Position numbers and translations under genes: made by a program | Shown here: positions 25,524 through 32,908 of the stretch, piece after piece | Numbering within the stretch: position 1 is the first letter of the stretch | Layout: each line of letters opens with the position of its first letter | Notes under the pieces: generated by a model | Told to the model about the DNA's origin: nothing | The model's input: the letters and a program-made list of their open reading frames with translations, nothing else | Database searches by the model: none | Source of the DNA: Prevotella sp. | GTDB taxonomy: Bacteria > Bacteroidota > Bacteroidia > Bacteroidales > Bacteroidaceae | DNA length: 64,000 nucleotides | Direction: 5' to 3' | Assembly (NCBI GenBank): GCA_017470055.1 | Contig: JAFUFD010000074.1 | Coordinates: 1 to 64,000 of the forward strand

Positions 25524-26771
25524 ATGGCAATCGTAAAACCATTTAAGGGAATACGTCCACCCAAGGAGTTGGTAGAACAGGTGGAGAGCCGCCCCTACGA
25601 CGTGCTCGACTCAGAGGAGGCACGTGCCGAGGCAGGCGATAACGAGAAGAGTCTGTATCATATCATTAAGCCCGAGATAGATTTCCCCGTCGGCACTTCC
25701 GAGTATGACCCTCGTGTCTACGAGAAGGCTGCCGAGAACTTCCAGAAGTTTCAGGATAAGGGGTGGCTCATTCAGGACTCGCGCGAACATTATTATATAT
25801 ATGCCCAGACCATGAACGGCAAGACGCAATATGGACTGGTAGTCGGTGCCCATACGGATGACTATATGAAGGGCAATATCAAGAAGCACGAACTGACACG
25901 TCGTGACAAGGAGGAAGACCGCATGAAGCATGTCCGTGTGAACAATGCGAATATCGAGCCTGTCTTCTTCGCTTATCCTGATAACGCTGTCCTCGACCAG
26001 TTGATCATGCGCTATGCCGCTACTGAGCCAGAGTATGACTTCATCGCTCCTATTGACGGTTTCCGCCATCAGTTCTGGATTATCAGTGACGAGCAGGACA
26101 TGCAGACCATCACAGAGGAGTTTGCCAAGATGCCCAGTCTCTATATTGCCGATGGTCACCATCGCTCTGCCGCCGCCGCTTTGGTAGGTGCCGAGAAACA
26201 GAAGCAGAACCCCAACCATACAGGCACAGAGGAATATAACTACTTCATGGCAGTATGCTTCCAAGCAAGCCAGTTGACTATTCTCGACTATAACCGTGTG
26301 GTGAAAGACCTGAACGGTCTGTCGTCCGAGGAGTTCCTTGCCGCCTTGCAGGTGAACTTCATCGTAGAGGATAAGGGTACGGAGATTTATAAACCCGCAA
26401 AACTCCATGAGTTCTCCCTCTATCTTGACCAGCACTGGTATAGTCTGACCGCCAAAGAGGGTACGTATGACAATACCGATCCGATTGGTGTCTTGGACGT
26501 GGATATCAGCAGTCGTCTGATTCTCGATGAGATACTGAATATTGGTGACCTCCGCTCTTCGAAGCGTATTGACTTCGTGGGTGGACTGCGTGGCTTGGGT
26601 GAGTTGAAGCGTCGTGTGGACAGCGGTGAGATGCGTGCCGCCCTTGCCCTCTATCCTGTGACGATGCAGCAGATCATGGATATTGCCGACAGTGGTAAGA
26701 TCATGCCGCCAAAGGCTACCTGGTTTGAGCCGAAACTGCGTTCCGGACTGGTGATTCATAAACTGTCGTAA
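25524..26771 (+). CDS. DUF1015 family protein
   Basis: A 415-residue protein of the DUF1015 family, known mostly by its association with serine and phosphoglycerate metabolism genes. Seen motifs are VKPFKGIRP at the N-terminus, RPYDVL, the middle YIADGHHRSAAA and the C-terminal PVTMQQIMDIADSGKIMPPKATWFEPKLRSGLVIHKL. The last is a hallmark of the family. The biochemical role is not settled. In many Bacteroidales it directly follows serC-serA; here a cellulase and a HIT gene lie between. Confidence 0.88.
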   Translation: MAIVKPFKGIRPPKELVEQVESRPYDVLDSEEARAEAGDNEKSLYHIIKPEIDFPVGTSEYDPRVYEKAAENFQKFQDKGWLIQDSREHYYIYAQTMNGKTQYGLVVGAHTDDYMKGNIKKHELTRRDKEEDRMKHVRVNNANIEPVFFAYPDNAVLDQLIMRYAATEPEYDFIAPIDGFRHQFWIISDEQDMQTITEEFAKMPSLYIADGHHRSAAAALVGAEKQKQNPNHTGTEEYNYFMAVCFQASQLTILDYNRVVKDLNGLSSEEFLAALQVNFIVEDKGTEIYKPAKLHEFSLYLDQHWYSLTAKEGTYDNTDPIGVLDVDISSRLILDEILNIGDLRSSKRIDFVGGLRGLGELKRRVDSGEMRAALALYPVTMQQIMDIADSGKIMPPKATWFEPKLRSGLVIHKLS

Positions 26772-26798
26772 TATCGTTTATCGTTATATCGAGAATCG
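26769..26798 (+). repeat. Tandem ATATCG-type units at the DUF1015/YigZ junction
   Basis: TAATATCG, TTTATCG, TTATATCG and AGAATCG follow each other; the first contains the DUF1015 stop codon. The start of the next gene is a few bases later. Confidence 0.8.
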
Positions 26799-26803
26799 AG
26801 ATA

Positions 26804-27382
26804 ATGACAGACGAGTTCAAGACCATCAAGGAAGTGGCAGAGGGCTACTATACCGAGAAGCGTAGTAAGTTTCTCGCATTTGCCCACCATGTAGAGACGG
26901 TCGATGAAGTCAAGGAAATATTGGCGGGTTATCGTAAGAAATATTACGATGCCCGCCATGTCTGTTACGCTTATATGCTGGGGGCGGGTAGGGAAGAGTT
27001 CCGTGCCAATGATGATGGAGAGCCTTCGTCGACGGCAGGCAAGCCGATTCTCGGACAGATCAACTCCAATGAGTTGACGGATATCCTCATTGTCGTGGTG
27101 CGCTATTATGGAGGTGTGAACCTTGGTACGAGCGGATTGATAGTCGCCTATCGGGAGGCTGCCGCTGATGCCATTGCCCATGCCACCATAGAGGCACGAC
27201 AGGTGGAGGAGGTCATCACCTATACCTTTTCCTATCCGCAGATGAATGCCGTGATGCGGATCGTCAAGGAGATGAGTCCCCGTATTCTCTCCCAGACTTT
27301 CGATAATACTTGTGAGATCAAGTTGTCTATCCGTCAGAGTGAGGCAGAGGAGTTGCGCAACCGTCTTGGCAAGTTATTATGA
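26804..27382 (+). CDS. YigZ/IMPACT family protein
   Basis: A 192-residue protein of the YigZ (UPF0029/IMPACT) family. Key strings are EKRSKFLAFAHHV, DARHVCYAYMLG, NDDGEPSSTAGKPILGQI and VVRYYGGVNLGTSGLIVAYREAA, which are the classic conserved core. A C-terminal DUF1949-like ferredoxin fold follows (VITYTFSYPQMN ...). Members have been linked to nucleic-acid binding and translation control, but the exact activity is not established. Confidence 0.92.
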   Translation: MTDEFKTIKEVAEGYYTEKRSKFLAFAHHVETVDEVKEILAGYRKKYYDARHVCYAYMLGAGREEFRANDDGEPSSTAGKPILGQINSNELTDILIVVVRYYGGVNLGTSGLIVAYREAAADAIAHATIEARQVEEVITYTFSYPQMNAVMRIVKEMSPRILSQTFDNTCEIKLSIRQSEAEELRNRLGKLL

Positions 27383-27397
27383 TTTGTCCAAGATAAA

Positions 27398-27429
27398 TTT
27401 GGCAGTTATCGGAAAAAGTATTACCTTTG
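27398..27429 (+). promoter_or_regulatory. Promoter of tRNA-Ser
   Basis: TTTG at 27398-27401 and TACCTTTG at 27422-27429 with a 20-base spacer, both consensus, 13 bases before the tRNA. Confidence 0.7.
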
Positions 27430-27442
27430 CACTCACTTAATA

Positions 27443-27530
27443 GGAAGGTTGGCAGAGTGATCGATCGCGCTGGACTCGAAATCCGGTATACCCCTTTCGG
27501 GTATCGGGGGTTTGAATCCCTCACCTTCCG
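27443..27530 (+). tRNA. tRNA-Ser (anticodon CGA)
   Basis: Acceptor GGAAGGT (27443-27449) pairs with ACCTTCC (27523-27529) and the discriminator is G, as expected for serine. The anticodon arm is CTGGA-CTCGAAA-TCCGG, giving CGA, which reads UCG. The long variable arm TATACCC-CTTT-CGGGTAT is the type II hallmark. The T arm ends GGGGG TTTGAAT CCCTC. The CCA end is not fully encoded. Confidence 0.95.
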
Positions 27531-27636
27531 CAAAAAGAGCAGCTGTAAGGTTGCTCTTTTGCGTGAGGGATGAAAACCCCAGGGTTTGTAATCGACGCAG
27601 TCGCTTGCCAGAGCAAGAATCCCTCACCTTCCGCAA
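27514..27636 (+). repeat. Direct repeat of the tRNA-Ser 3' end
   Basis: The 20 bases GAATCCCTCACCTTCCGCAA at 27514-27533 (T arm and acceptor end of the tRNA) recur exactly at 27617-27636. The 83 bases between hold a short hairpin (AAGAGCA...TGCTCTT) and GTGAGGGAT at 27563-27571, complementary to the repeat. This is the pattern of an attachment-site duplication at a tRNA gene. Confidence 0.85.
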
Positions 27637-27642
27637 GAAAGA

Positions 27643-27667
27643 AAAGGCATCCGATGAGGATGCCTTT
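27643..27667. terminator. Bidirectional terminator between tRNA region and the CotH gene
   Basis: AAAGGCATCC (27643-27652) and GGATGCCTTT (27658-27667) with a GATGA loop; the minus strand continues in TTTTCTTTCTT, ending the CotH transcript. Confidence 0.8.
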
Positions 27668-27688
27668 CTCTTTGTTTGTCGTTGCTCT

Positions 27689-30067
27689 TTATTTAATCAC
27701 CTTTTGGGTCGTGCCATCACTCTTGCGGACGATGTTGATGCCATGTTGAGGTTGGCTGAGGCTTTTGCCGTCGATGCTATAGTATTGAGCATCTTGGACT
27801 TTGCCTTGCTTGATGGTATTGATGGCGGTAGTGCCGATGACAGCCTTGATGGCAAGACTCTTGCAGGTTGGCATGGTGAAGGTATATAGCGCACCGTTCA
27901 CGTGGCTGGTTGTGGGGGTGCCGTTGGTTGCTGTGGTAGTTATATCCCAGCCAGTCACTTGCTTGCCATCCGCTGGTGTCGCCTCAAGGGTAATGCTGCG
28001 ATTGGCGAAGAACTTGCCATCGAAGATGCCTTCGCTCAGTTCTACGTCATTGATGCTGATTTGTATATTCCCTAAGTCTGTCATACCCTTATTGATAGTC
28101 AGAGGGGTGGGAGTGCCCAGATGGTAATAGTCGGCAAGTTGTTGGTAGAAATAGTTGGTACGCTGACTGATCCAGTTGCGGGCTGTGGTAAGTTCGTCAT
28201 TGTATGTGCCAGTTACATCCCACACCCACCATTGCTTGTACATCTCCTTGTGTTTCATCAACTCCGTTTTGACGAGTTCATACATAGAATCCCATACGGC
28301 ACGTGTCCCTTTCTCGTTGAGGAAGTCGCCCATATAGACGGCACAGCGGTCGATGAACATATTGTAGAAGTCCTGATCCTCCATCAAACGACGGAACAGA
28401 CGAGTATGCTCGTACTGGTTTGCCCAGTTCCTGTTTGCGTCATAATTGGGGTTGTACAGCCAATTGATGGTCTTATAAGAAGCGGATGAGCCATAGAGCC
28501 CCAGTCCGAAATCGGTGTCTTTGGCTATCCAGCGCCATCTGCCTCCCTCTGTCTTAGGACGCCACATGACGATATTGTTACCAGGGAAGTCTTGGTTGTT
28601 GTAATAGAGGTTCATAATCATGAGGTTGGCGAACTCTCCGCAGTCCATCCACTGCTCGTATTCGGCAAGTGTATGTCCATGCTCCGCATAGAAAGCCTTG
28701 AAAGCGTTGTAGTTGTCCCTGTCGCCCTCCTTCAGTTCGTCCCAGTTCTCAAACATGTCAAGGTCTTCCAGTCCGTCGTAGTACGTATAGATATTATCCT
28801 CATTAGAGCGGTCACGAATGTTCTCGATACCTTTATACACGCCATTGATATAGACGATGACGGGTCGCCATGACTGCCAGTCGAGGTCTACATGCTGAGC
28901 CATGTTGCGCTGGATGATGGCATCACGCATATAGAGATAGTCGAAGTCATTACCCGCATTGCGGAGAGAGATGGACTTGAAGTCGGTGATGCCAGGACGC
29001 TGGTCGGGGAAGAACTCATACTCCAGTCGCTTGGTGCCGAAGCGCTTGTTGGCATATATGGCAAGGGACTTGAGCGGGTTGCTGCGGGTGGCGCCTCCCA
29101 TGATGCGTGTCTCGCAGAGTTGGTTGAGTTTACTTTCCTCGTTGCCGTTCTCAAAATACTCGAAGTTGATGGGGCGTCGCCAATTGAACTCATAGTTCTT
29201 TTTGCCACTTTGATAGGTACCGTCCACGTAGATACCGATCTTACTGTCGTTCAGATATTTGTTATCCGTCACGATAGACACGACAGGCAAAGTCAGGCTC
29301 CGTTGAGTGAAGAAGATATATGAATGGACGGTGGAGCGTGGTGACAGATAGCCGTCGCAGAATATTTTGGCACGGATGACATGGTTGCTGCTGATGGTGA
29401 TAGGCGAGGTATATAAAGCACTCGTTTTGGTGGGTTCAGCACCTGTAGTGGTATAGCGTATCTCGGCTCCTTCAGGAGTCCCCTCAGGAAGCGAGAGTGT
29501 CAGCGTGTGTGTGTCGGATGATGTAAAGACACCACCTTTCTCACTGAATACAGGTTCCCCTAAGATATCCTTTACCGTTTGTCCGCAGTTTGTTTTCTCA
29601 GGTGTCGGCTCAGTCTGATAGCCCCAGGAGTCGCTGCCGTCTGTCTTTCGTCCGTAGGCGATGTTCGGTGCAGGCTGTTTCTTCATCCCTGTTACTTGAT
29701 CGACAATCTCACCGCCTTTGAATAGGTAGACCTCACCGTCTTTGCCAGACTCCAAGCGGAAATCGGTGTGCATGCCAGTCTCTGCCTTGTCGCAATAAAT
29801 GACGACAAACTGTTTAGGGGCTATTGTCTGACTTGGCAGTTTCCATGCTTTTTTCTCTTTGTTGTTCTTACCTATCTTGTAGTCACTGAGGTTGACGGCA
29901 GTAGAACCATTATTATAGAGTTCAACCCAAGAGTCAGGAAAGTCGTTCAGGTCATCCATGATGCAATCGATGTTTGATTGCATCAACTCATTAATCACTA
30001 ATTGTGCGTGGGCTGGTGCCGTCATTGCCAACAGGCATCCTGCAAAAATGGTTGATATAAGTCTCAT
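27689..30067 (-). CDS. Secreted CotH-kinase-domain protein with lamin-tail domain
   Basis: A 792-residue secreted protein. After a signal peptide (residues 1-21, PAHAQ) comes a lamin-tail domain (LVINELMQSN ... WVELYNNGSTAVNLSDYKIG, about 22-130), then a chitobiase-like beta domain (GAEIRYTTTGAEPT) near 190-250, and a CotH domain from about 280 to 620 with SISLRNAGNDFDYLYMRDA, NNQDFPGNNIVMWR and RWRWIAKDTDFGLG. CotH proteins are atypical protein kinases in spore formers; the role in Bacteroidales is unknown and could be surface or polysaccharide related. The C-terminus YYSIDGKSLSQPQHGINIV is a sorting-like tail. Confidence 0.85.
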   Translation of the reverse strand: MRLISTIFAGCLLAMTAPAHAQLVINELMQSNIDCIMDDLNDFPDSWVELYNNGSTAVNLSDYKIGKNNKEKKAWKLPSQTIAPKQFVVIYCDKAETGMHTDFRLESGKDGEVYLFKGGEIVDQVTGMKKQPAPNIAYGRKTDGSDSWGYQTEPTPEKTNCGQTVKDILGEPVFSEKGGVFTSSDTHTLTLSLPEGTPEGAEIRYTTTGAEPTKTSALYTSPITISSNHVIRAKIFCDGYLSPRSTVHSYIFFTQRSLTLPVVSIVTDNKYLNDSKIGIYVDGTYQSGKKNYEFNWRRPINFEYFENGNEESKLNQLCETRIMGGATRSNPLKSLAIYANKRFGTKRLEYEFFPDQRPGITDFKSISLRNAGNDFDYLYMRDAIIQRNMAQHVDLDWQSWRPVIVYINGVYKGIENIRDRSNEDNIYTYYDGLEDLDMFENWDELKEGDRDNYNAFKAFYAEHGHTLAEYEQWMDCGEFANLMIMNLYYNNQDFPGNNIVMWRPKTEGGRWRWIAKDTDFGLGLYGSSASYKTINWLYNPNYDANRNWANQYEHTRLFRRLMEDQDFYNMFIDRCAVYMGDFLNEKGTRAVWDSMYELVKTELMKHKEMYKQWWVWDVTGTYNDELTTARNWISQRTNYFYQQLADYYHLGTPTPLTINKGMTDLGNIQISINDVELSEGIFDGKFFANRSITLEATPADGKQVTGWDITTTATNGTPTTSHVNGALYTFTMPTCKSLAIKAVIGTTAINTIKQGKVQDAQYYSIDGKSLSQPQHGINIVRKSDGTTQKVIK

Positions 30068-30092
30068 ATTTTGGGTTTTTATTTATTGGATG

Positions 30093-30123
30093 CAAAGTTA
30101 CGAAAAGTTTAGTAAATATCAAA
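30093..30123 (-). promoter_or_regulatory. Promoter of the CotH gene
   Basis: Minus-strand TAACTTTG (30100-30093) with TTTG (30123-30120) 19 bases upstream. Confidence 0.6.
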
Positions 30124-30138
30124 ATAATAAGTTGTTCT

Positions 30139-30169
30139 TTTGTCTTTAGGAAAATAATGCTTACTTTTG
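30139..30169 (+). promoter_or_regulatory. Promoter of the RluD-family gene
   Basis: TTTG at 30139-30142 and TACTTTTG at 30162-30169, 19 bases apart; start codon 24 bases downstream. Confidence 0.6.
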
Positions 30170-30192
30170 CAGACGATTAAAGAAACGTTATA

Positions 30193-31086
30193 ATGAGGTA
30201 TAATCCATATAACCAACAAGGGGAGTACGATCATTTTATGGTCGAGAAAGAACAGCCTTTGTTAGAGTTCCTGCTGGAGAACGTCAAGCAAAGCCGTAAT
30301 AAGGTCAAACTGACATTACAGGGAAGAGGTATCCGTGTGAACGGTAAGACGGTGAGCCAGTTTGATTTTCTCCTAAAGCCTGGTATGAAAGTCGCCGTGA
30401 GTAAGACAAAGCGTAACCAGACACAGTTCAAGAGTCGCTGGTTGAAAATCGTATATGAGGACCGTTGGCTGATTGTTGTGGAGAAGCAAGTGGGAATCCT
30501 GTCGATGGCGGCAGGTCACTCCTCACTGAATGTGAAAGCGGTGTTGGACGACTATTTCAAGAAGTCGCACCAGAAGTGTACGGCGCATGTGGTGCATCGT
30601 CTGGACCGTGACACGTCAGGACTGATGGTCTATGCAAAGGATATTGACACAGAGCAGACATTGGAGCATTATTGGCATGACATCGTCTATGACCGCCGTT
30701 ATGTGGCGGTACTTAGTGGTGAGATGGAAAAAGACGAGGGGACTATCGCCAACTGGCTGAAGGACAATAAGGCGTATGTAACTTATTCTTCCCCTGTTGA
30801 CAATGGCGGCAAGTATGCCGTCACCCATTTCCATGTGCTGGATCGTACGACAGACCATTCGCTGGTGGAGTTTAAGTTAGAGACAGGGCGTAAGAACCAG
30901 ATTCGTGTGCATGCCGCTGATATGGGGCATCCCGTTTGTGGCGATGTGAAATACGGTGACGGCAATGATCCCCTGCACCGTCTTTGTTTGCATGCTTTTC
31001 TGCTGTGTATGGAGCATCCTGTGACCCATGAGCGGATGGAGTTTGAGACTCCTGTCCCAGTGGCGTTCCGACAATTGTTTAAGTAG
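30193..31086 (+). CDS. RluD-family 23S rRNA/tRNA pseudouridine synthase
   Basis: A 297-residue enzyme that isomerises uridine in RNA. The N-terminal S4-like RNA-binding part (residues about 20-80, GRGIRVNGKTVSQFDFLLKPGMKV) is followed by the catalytic domain: VVEKQVGILSM, VVHRLDRDTSGLMVYAK with the catalytic Asp near residue 140, GRKNQIRVHAADMGHPVCGD and LHRLCLHAFLL. This set defines the RluA/RluD branch; the exact target base cannot be told from sequence. It is the first gene after a clean promoter, divergent from the CotH gene. Confidence 0.9.
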   Translation: MRYNPYNQQGEYDHFMVEKEQPLLEFLLENVKQSRNKVKLTLQGRGIRVNGKTVSQFDFLLKPGMKVAVSKTKRNQTQFKSRWLKIVYEDRWLIVVEKQVGILSMAAGHSSLNVKAVLDDYFKKSHQKCTAHVVHRLDRDTSGLMVYAKDIDTEQTLEHYWHDIVYDRRYVAVLSGEMEKDEGTIANWLKDNKAYVTYSSPVDNGGKYAVTHFHVLDRTTDHSLVEFKLETGRKNQIRVHAADMGHPVCGDVKYGDGNDPLHRLCLHAFLLCMEHPVTHERMEFETPVPVAFRQLFK

Positions 31087-31111
31087 TAATGGCGTTAAGA
31101 AATTAAGTAGG

Positions 31112-31288
31112 ATGGAGAATTTGACCTATTATATCGTATTATTATTGATGGTGATCATCGGCTTCATCGTTGTGAAGAAGGTGGTGGGCTGTCTGATGAA
31201 GAGCATCATCACAATCATATTAATTATCGTGATGATAGCCCTGTGGTATTTCTTCCTCAGAGAAGGAGCAACCCCGCCGACACTGTAA
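31112..31288 (+). CDS. Small hydrophobic two-helix protein
   Basis: A 58-residue protein from the ATG at 31112 (MENLTYYIV...), chosen over an in-frame ATG that lies inside the pseudouridine synthase gene. It is almost entirely membrane: helices at about 5-28 and 30-50, then a short tail LREGATPPTL. Similar tiny proteins follow RluD-type genes in other Bacteroidales, as I recall. Its 3' end overlaps the menA stop by 32 bases on the opposite strand. Confidence 0.6.
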   Translation: MENLTYYIVLLLMVIIGFIVVKKVVGCLMKSIITIILIIVMIALWYFFLREGATPPTL

Positions 31289-32168
31289 GTCCGTAGATGA
31301 GGATGTTGCGTGCTGTCTCGCCCAAGCACTCGTTGAGTTGCTTGCCTTGGTGGATGCGCCTCATCTTCAACCACGTGAAGGCATGCAGCACCAAGTAGAT
31401 GAGAGGTAAGATGAAGGCAAGCACATGTTGGCTTGTCCAGAAAACTATCCCCATCAGGCAGGCGATGATGCCGATACTGAGGTAGAGGTGCTCGGTGGCT
31501 CTCTCTCCGATATGTACCACGAGGGTGTTCTTGCCATCCCGCTTGTCGTTGTCACGGTCACGATAATTGTTGACAATCAAGAGTGCGTCAATCACCAGTC
31601 CACAGGCAATGGATGCGATAAGCACCTCATAGGTGATGGTATGGAGTTGTATATAATAGGTGATGCAAACAGGTACGATACCGAAGAACAATAGCACGAG
31701 AACGTCGCCCATGCCCAGATAGGAGAGGTGAGTGGTGTAGAGAAAGCAGAACACGACACAGAGTACCCCGATGAGAATCATCTCCAATCCTCCGAAATAC
31801 ACCAAGGGTAGTCCGATGACACATGCCGCACAGGTGGTGGCGGCAATGGCACGCTTCATCGCATCAGTGGTGACCCATCCCTGAGTGCAGGCACGCAATG
31901 GTCCTAAGCGGGTCTCCGTGTCGTCGTTGCCACGGGCGTAGTCGAAGAAGTCGTTGATGAAGTTGGCGTCTATCTGCATGACAAGGGCGAAGAGCATGCA
32001 CAGCAGTGCTGCCGTCCAACTGAAGGCGTCGTCGCCATAAAGGAAGGCGTCTGTATAGGCAAGTGAGAGTCCTATCAATACAGGAACGGCGGCACCAGAC
32101 AAAGTCTTGGGACGTGCCGCAAGCACCCATGCCTTGAGAGAGTTTTGTTTGATGGTTGTATCGCTCAT
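31257..32168 (-). CDS. menA: 1,4-dihydroxy-2-naphthoate polyprenyltransferase
   Basis: A 303-residue integral membrane enzyme that attaches the isoprenoid chain in menaquinone synthesis. The start at 32168 (MSDTTIKQNSLKAWVLAARP) was chosen since the longer frame runs through the promoter and the divergent gene. The first allylic-diphosphate motif is NFINDFFDYARGNDD near residue 60, the second is NNYRDRDNDKRDGKNTL near residue 185, each followed by hydrophobic helices. RPKTLSGAAVPVLIG is the usual N-terminus of the family. menG (a later step) is encoded at 43.8 kb. Confidence 0.92.
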   Translation of the reverse strand: MSDTTIKQNSLKAWVLAARPKTLSGAAVPVLIGLSLAYTDAFLYGDDAFSWTAALLCMLFALVMQIDANFINDFFDYARGNDDTETRLGPLRACTQGWVTTDAMKRAIAATTCAACVIGLPLVYFGGLEMILIGVLCVVFCFLYTTHLSYLGMGDVLVLLFFGIVPVCITYYIQLHTITYEVLIASIACGLVIDALLIVNNYRDRDNDKRDGKNTLVVHIGERATEHLYLSIGIIACLMGIVFWTSQHVLAFILPLIYLVLHAFTWLKMRRIHQGKQLNECLGETARNILIYGLTVSAGLLLL

Positions 32169-32189
32169 TTGTTTTTTTGCTTGATTCTT

Positions 32190-32225
32190 CTTGCAAAAGT
32201 AAGGAATATTGCGTATATTTGCAAA
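32190..32225. promoter_or_regulatory. Fully overlapping divergent promoters of menA and the HD gene
   Basis: Plus strand: CTTG (32190-32193) and TATATTTG (32214-32221), 20 bases apart. Minus strand: TTTG (32225-32222) and TACTTTTG (32201-32194), 20 bases apart. The -33 box of each promoter abuts the -7 box of the other, so the two form one symmetric 36-bp element. Confidence 0.65.
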
Positions 32226-32243
32226 AATTTTAACCACTTTCTG

Positions 32244-32885
32244 ATGATTAACAATACGGCAAGTCTTGATTTGGTGGAGTTTGTGGAGACACAGATACTG
32301 CCTCGTTACGCTGATTTTGATAAGGCTCATAACCTGAGTCATGTCACTCGGGTAATACGTCGTTCTATCGATTTGGCGAGACAGACGGGGGCGGATATGA
32401 ATATGGTGTATGTGATAGCCGCCTATCATGACTTGGGGTTGAGTGGTCCCCGTGCCATCCACCATCTGACCAGTGGGAAGATACTGATACAGGACGCACG
32501 ACTGAAGCGGTGGTTCACGCCAGAGCAGTTAAAGGTCATGAAAGAGGCGGTGGAGGATCATCGTGCCTCTGCCTCGCATGCTCCCCGTAGTATCTATGGC
32601 AAGATAGTGGCAGAGGCAGACCGTGACCTCGCACCAGAGACCGTGATTCGCCGCACCATCCAGTTTGGACTCGCCAACTATCCGGAGTTGAATAAGGAGG
32701 GGCATTGGAGGCGATTCTGTCAGCATATGTCGGAGAAATATGCGGTCAACGGCTATATCCGCCTGTGGATACAAGGGTCGGAGAACGAGCGCAATCTGAA
32801 TGAGTTACGATCACTCATCGCTAACCCTACAGAGATGCGGAAAGTCTTTGAGAGAATATTCTTAGAGGAATACAGGACGATATAG
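32244..32885 (+). CDS. HD-domain phosphohydrolase
   Basis: A 213-residue protein. The start at 32244 (MINNTASLDLVEF) lies 22 bases after the -7 box; the longer frame would run back through the promoter. The HD-type metal site is seen as HNLSHVTRV with the first His, YHDLGL with the His-Asp pair (near residue 66), and later HHLTSGKIL and DHRASASHAP. These are features of HD-superfamily hydrolases acting on nucleotides. The substrate is unknown. It converges on the porin gene with a 23-base gap. Confidence 0.82.
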   Translation: MINNTASLDLVEFVETQILPRYADFDKAHNLSHVTRVIRRSIDLARQTGADMNMVYVIAAYHDLGLSGPRAIHHLTSGKILIQDARLKRWFTPEQLKVMKEAVEDHRASASHAPRSIYGKIVAEADRDLAPETVIRRTIQFGLANYPELNKEGHWRRFCQHMSEKYAVNGYIRLWIQGSENERNLNELRSLIANPTEMRKVFERIFLEEYRTI

Positions 32886-32908
32886 GGCATTCTAAGAATT
32901 CTAACACT

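Noticed and set aside
25611-26759. Minus-strand open frame of 382 codons over DUF1015
   Set aside because: Antisense shadow of a gene with clear family motifs; composition is that of a reversed coding strand.
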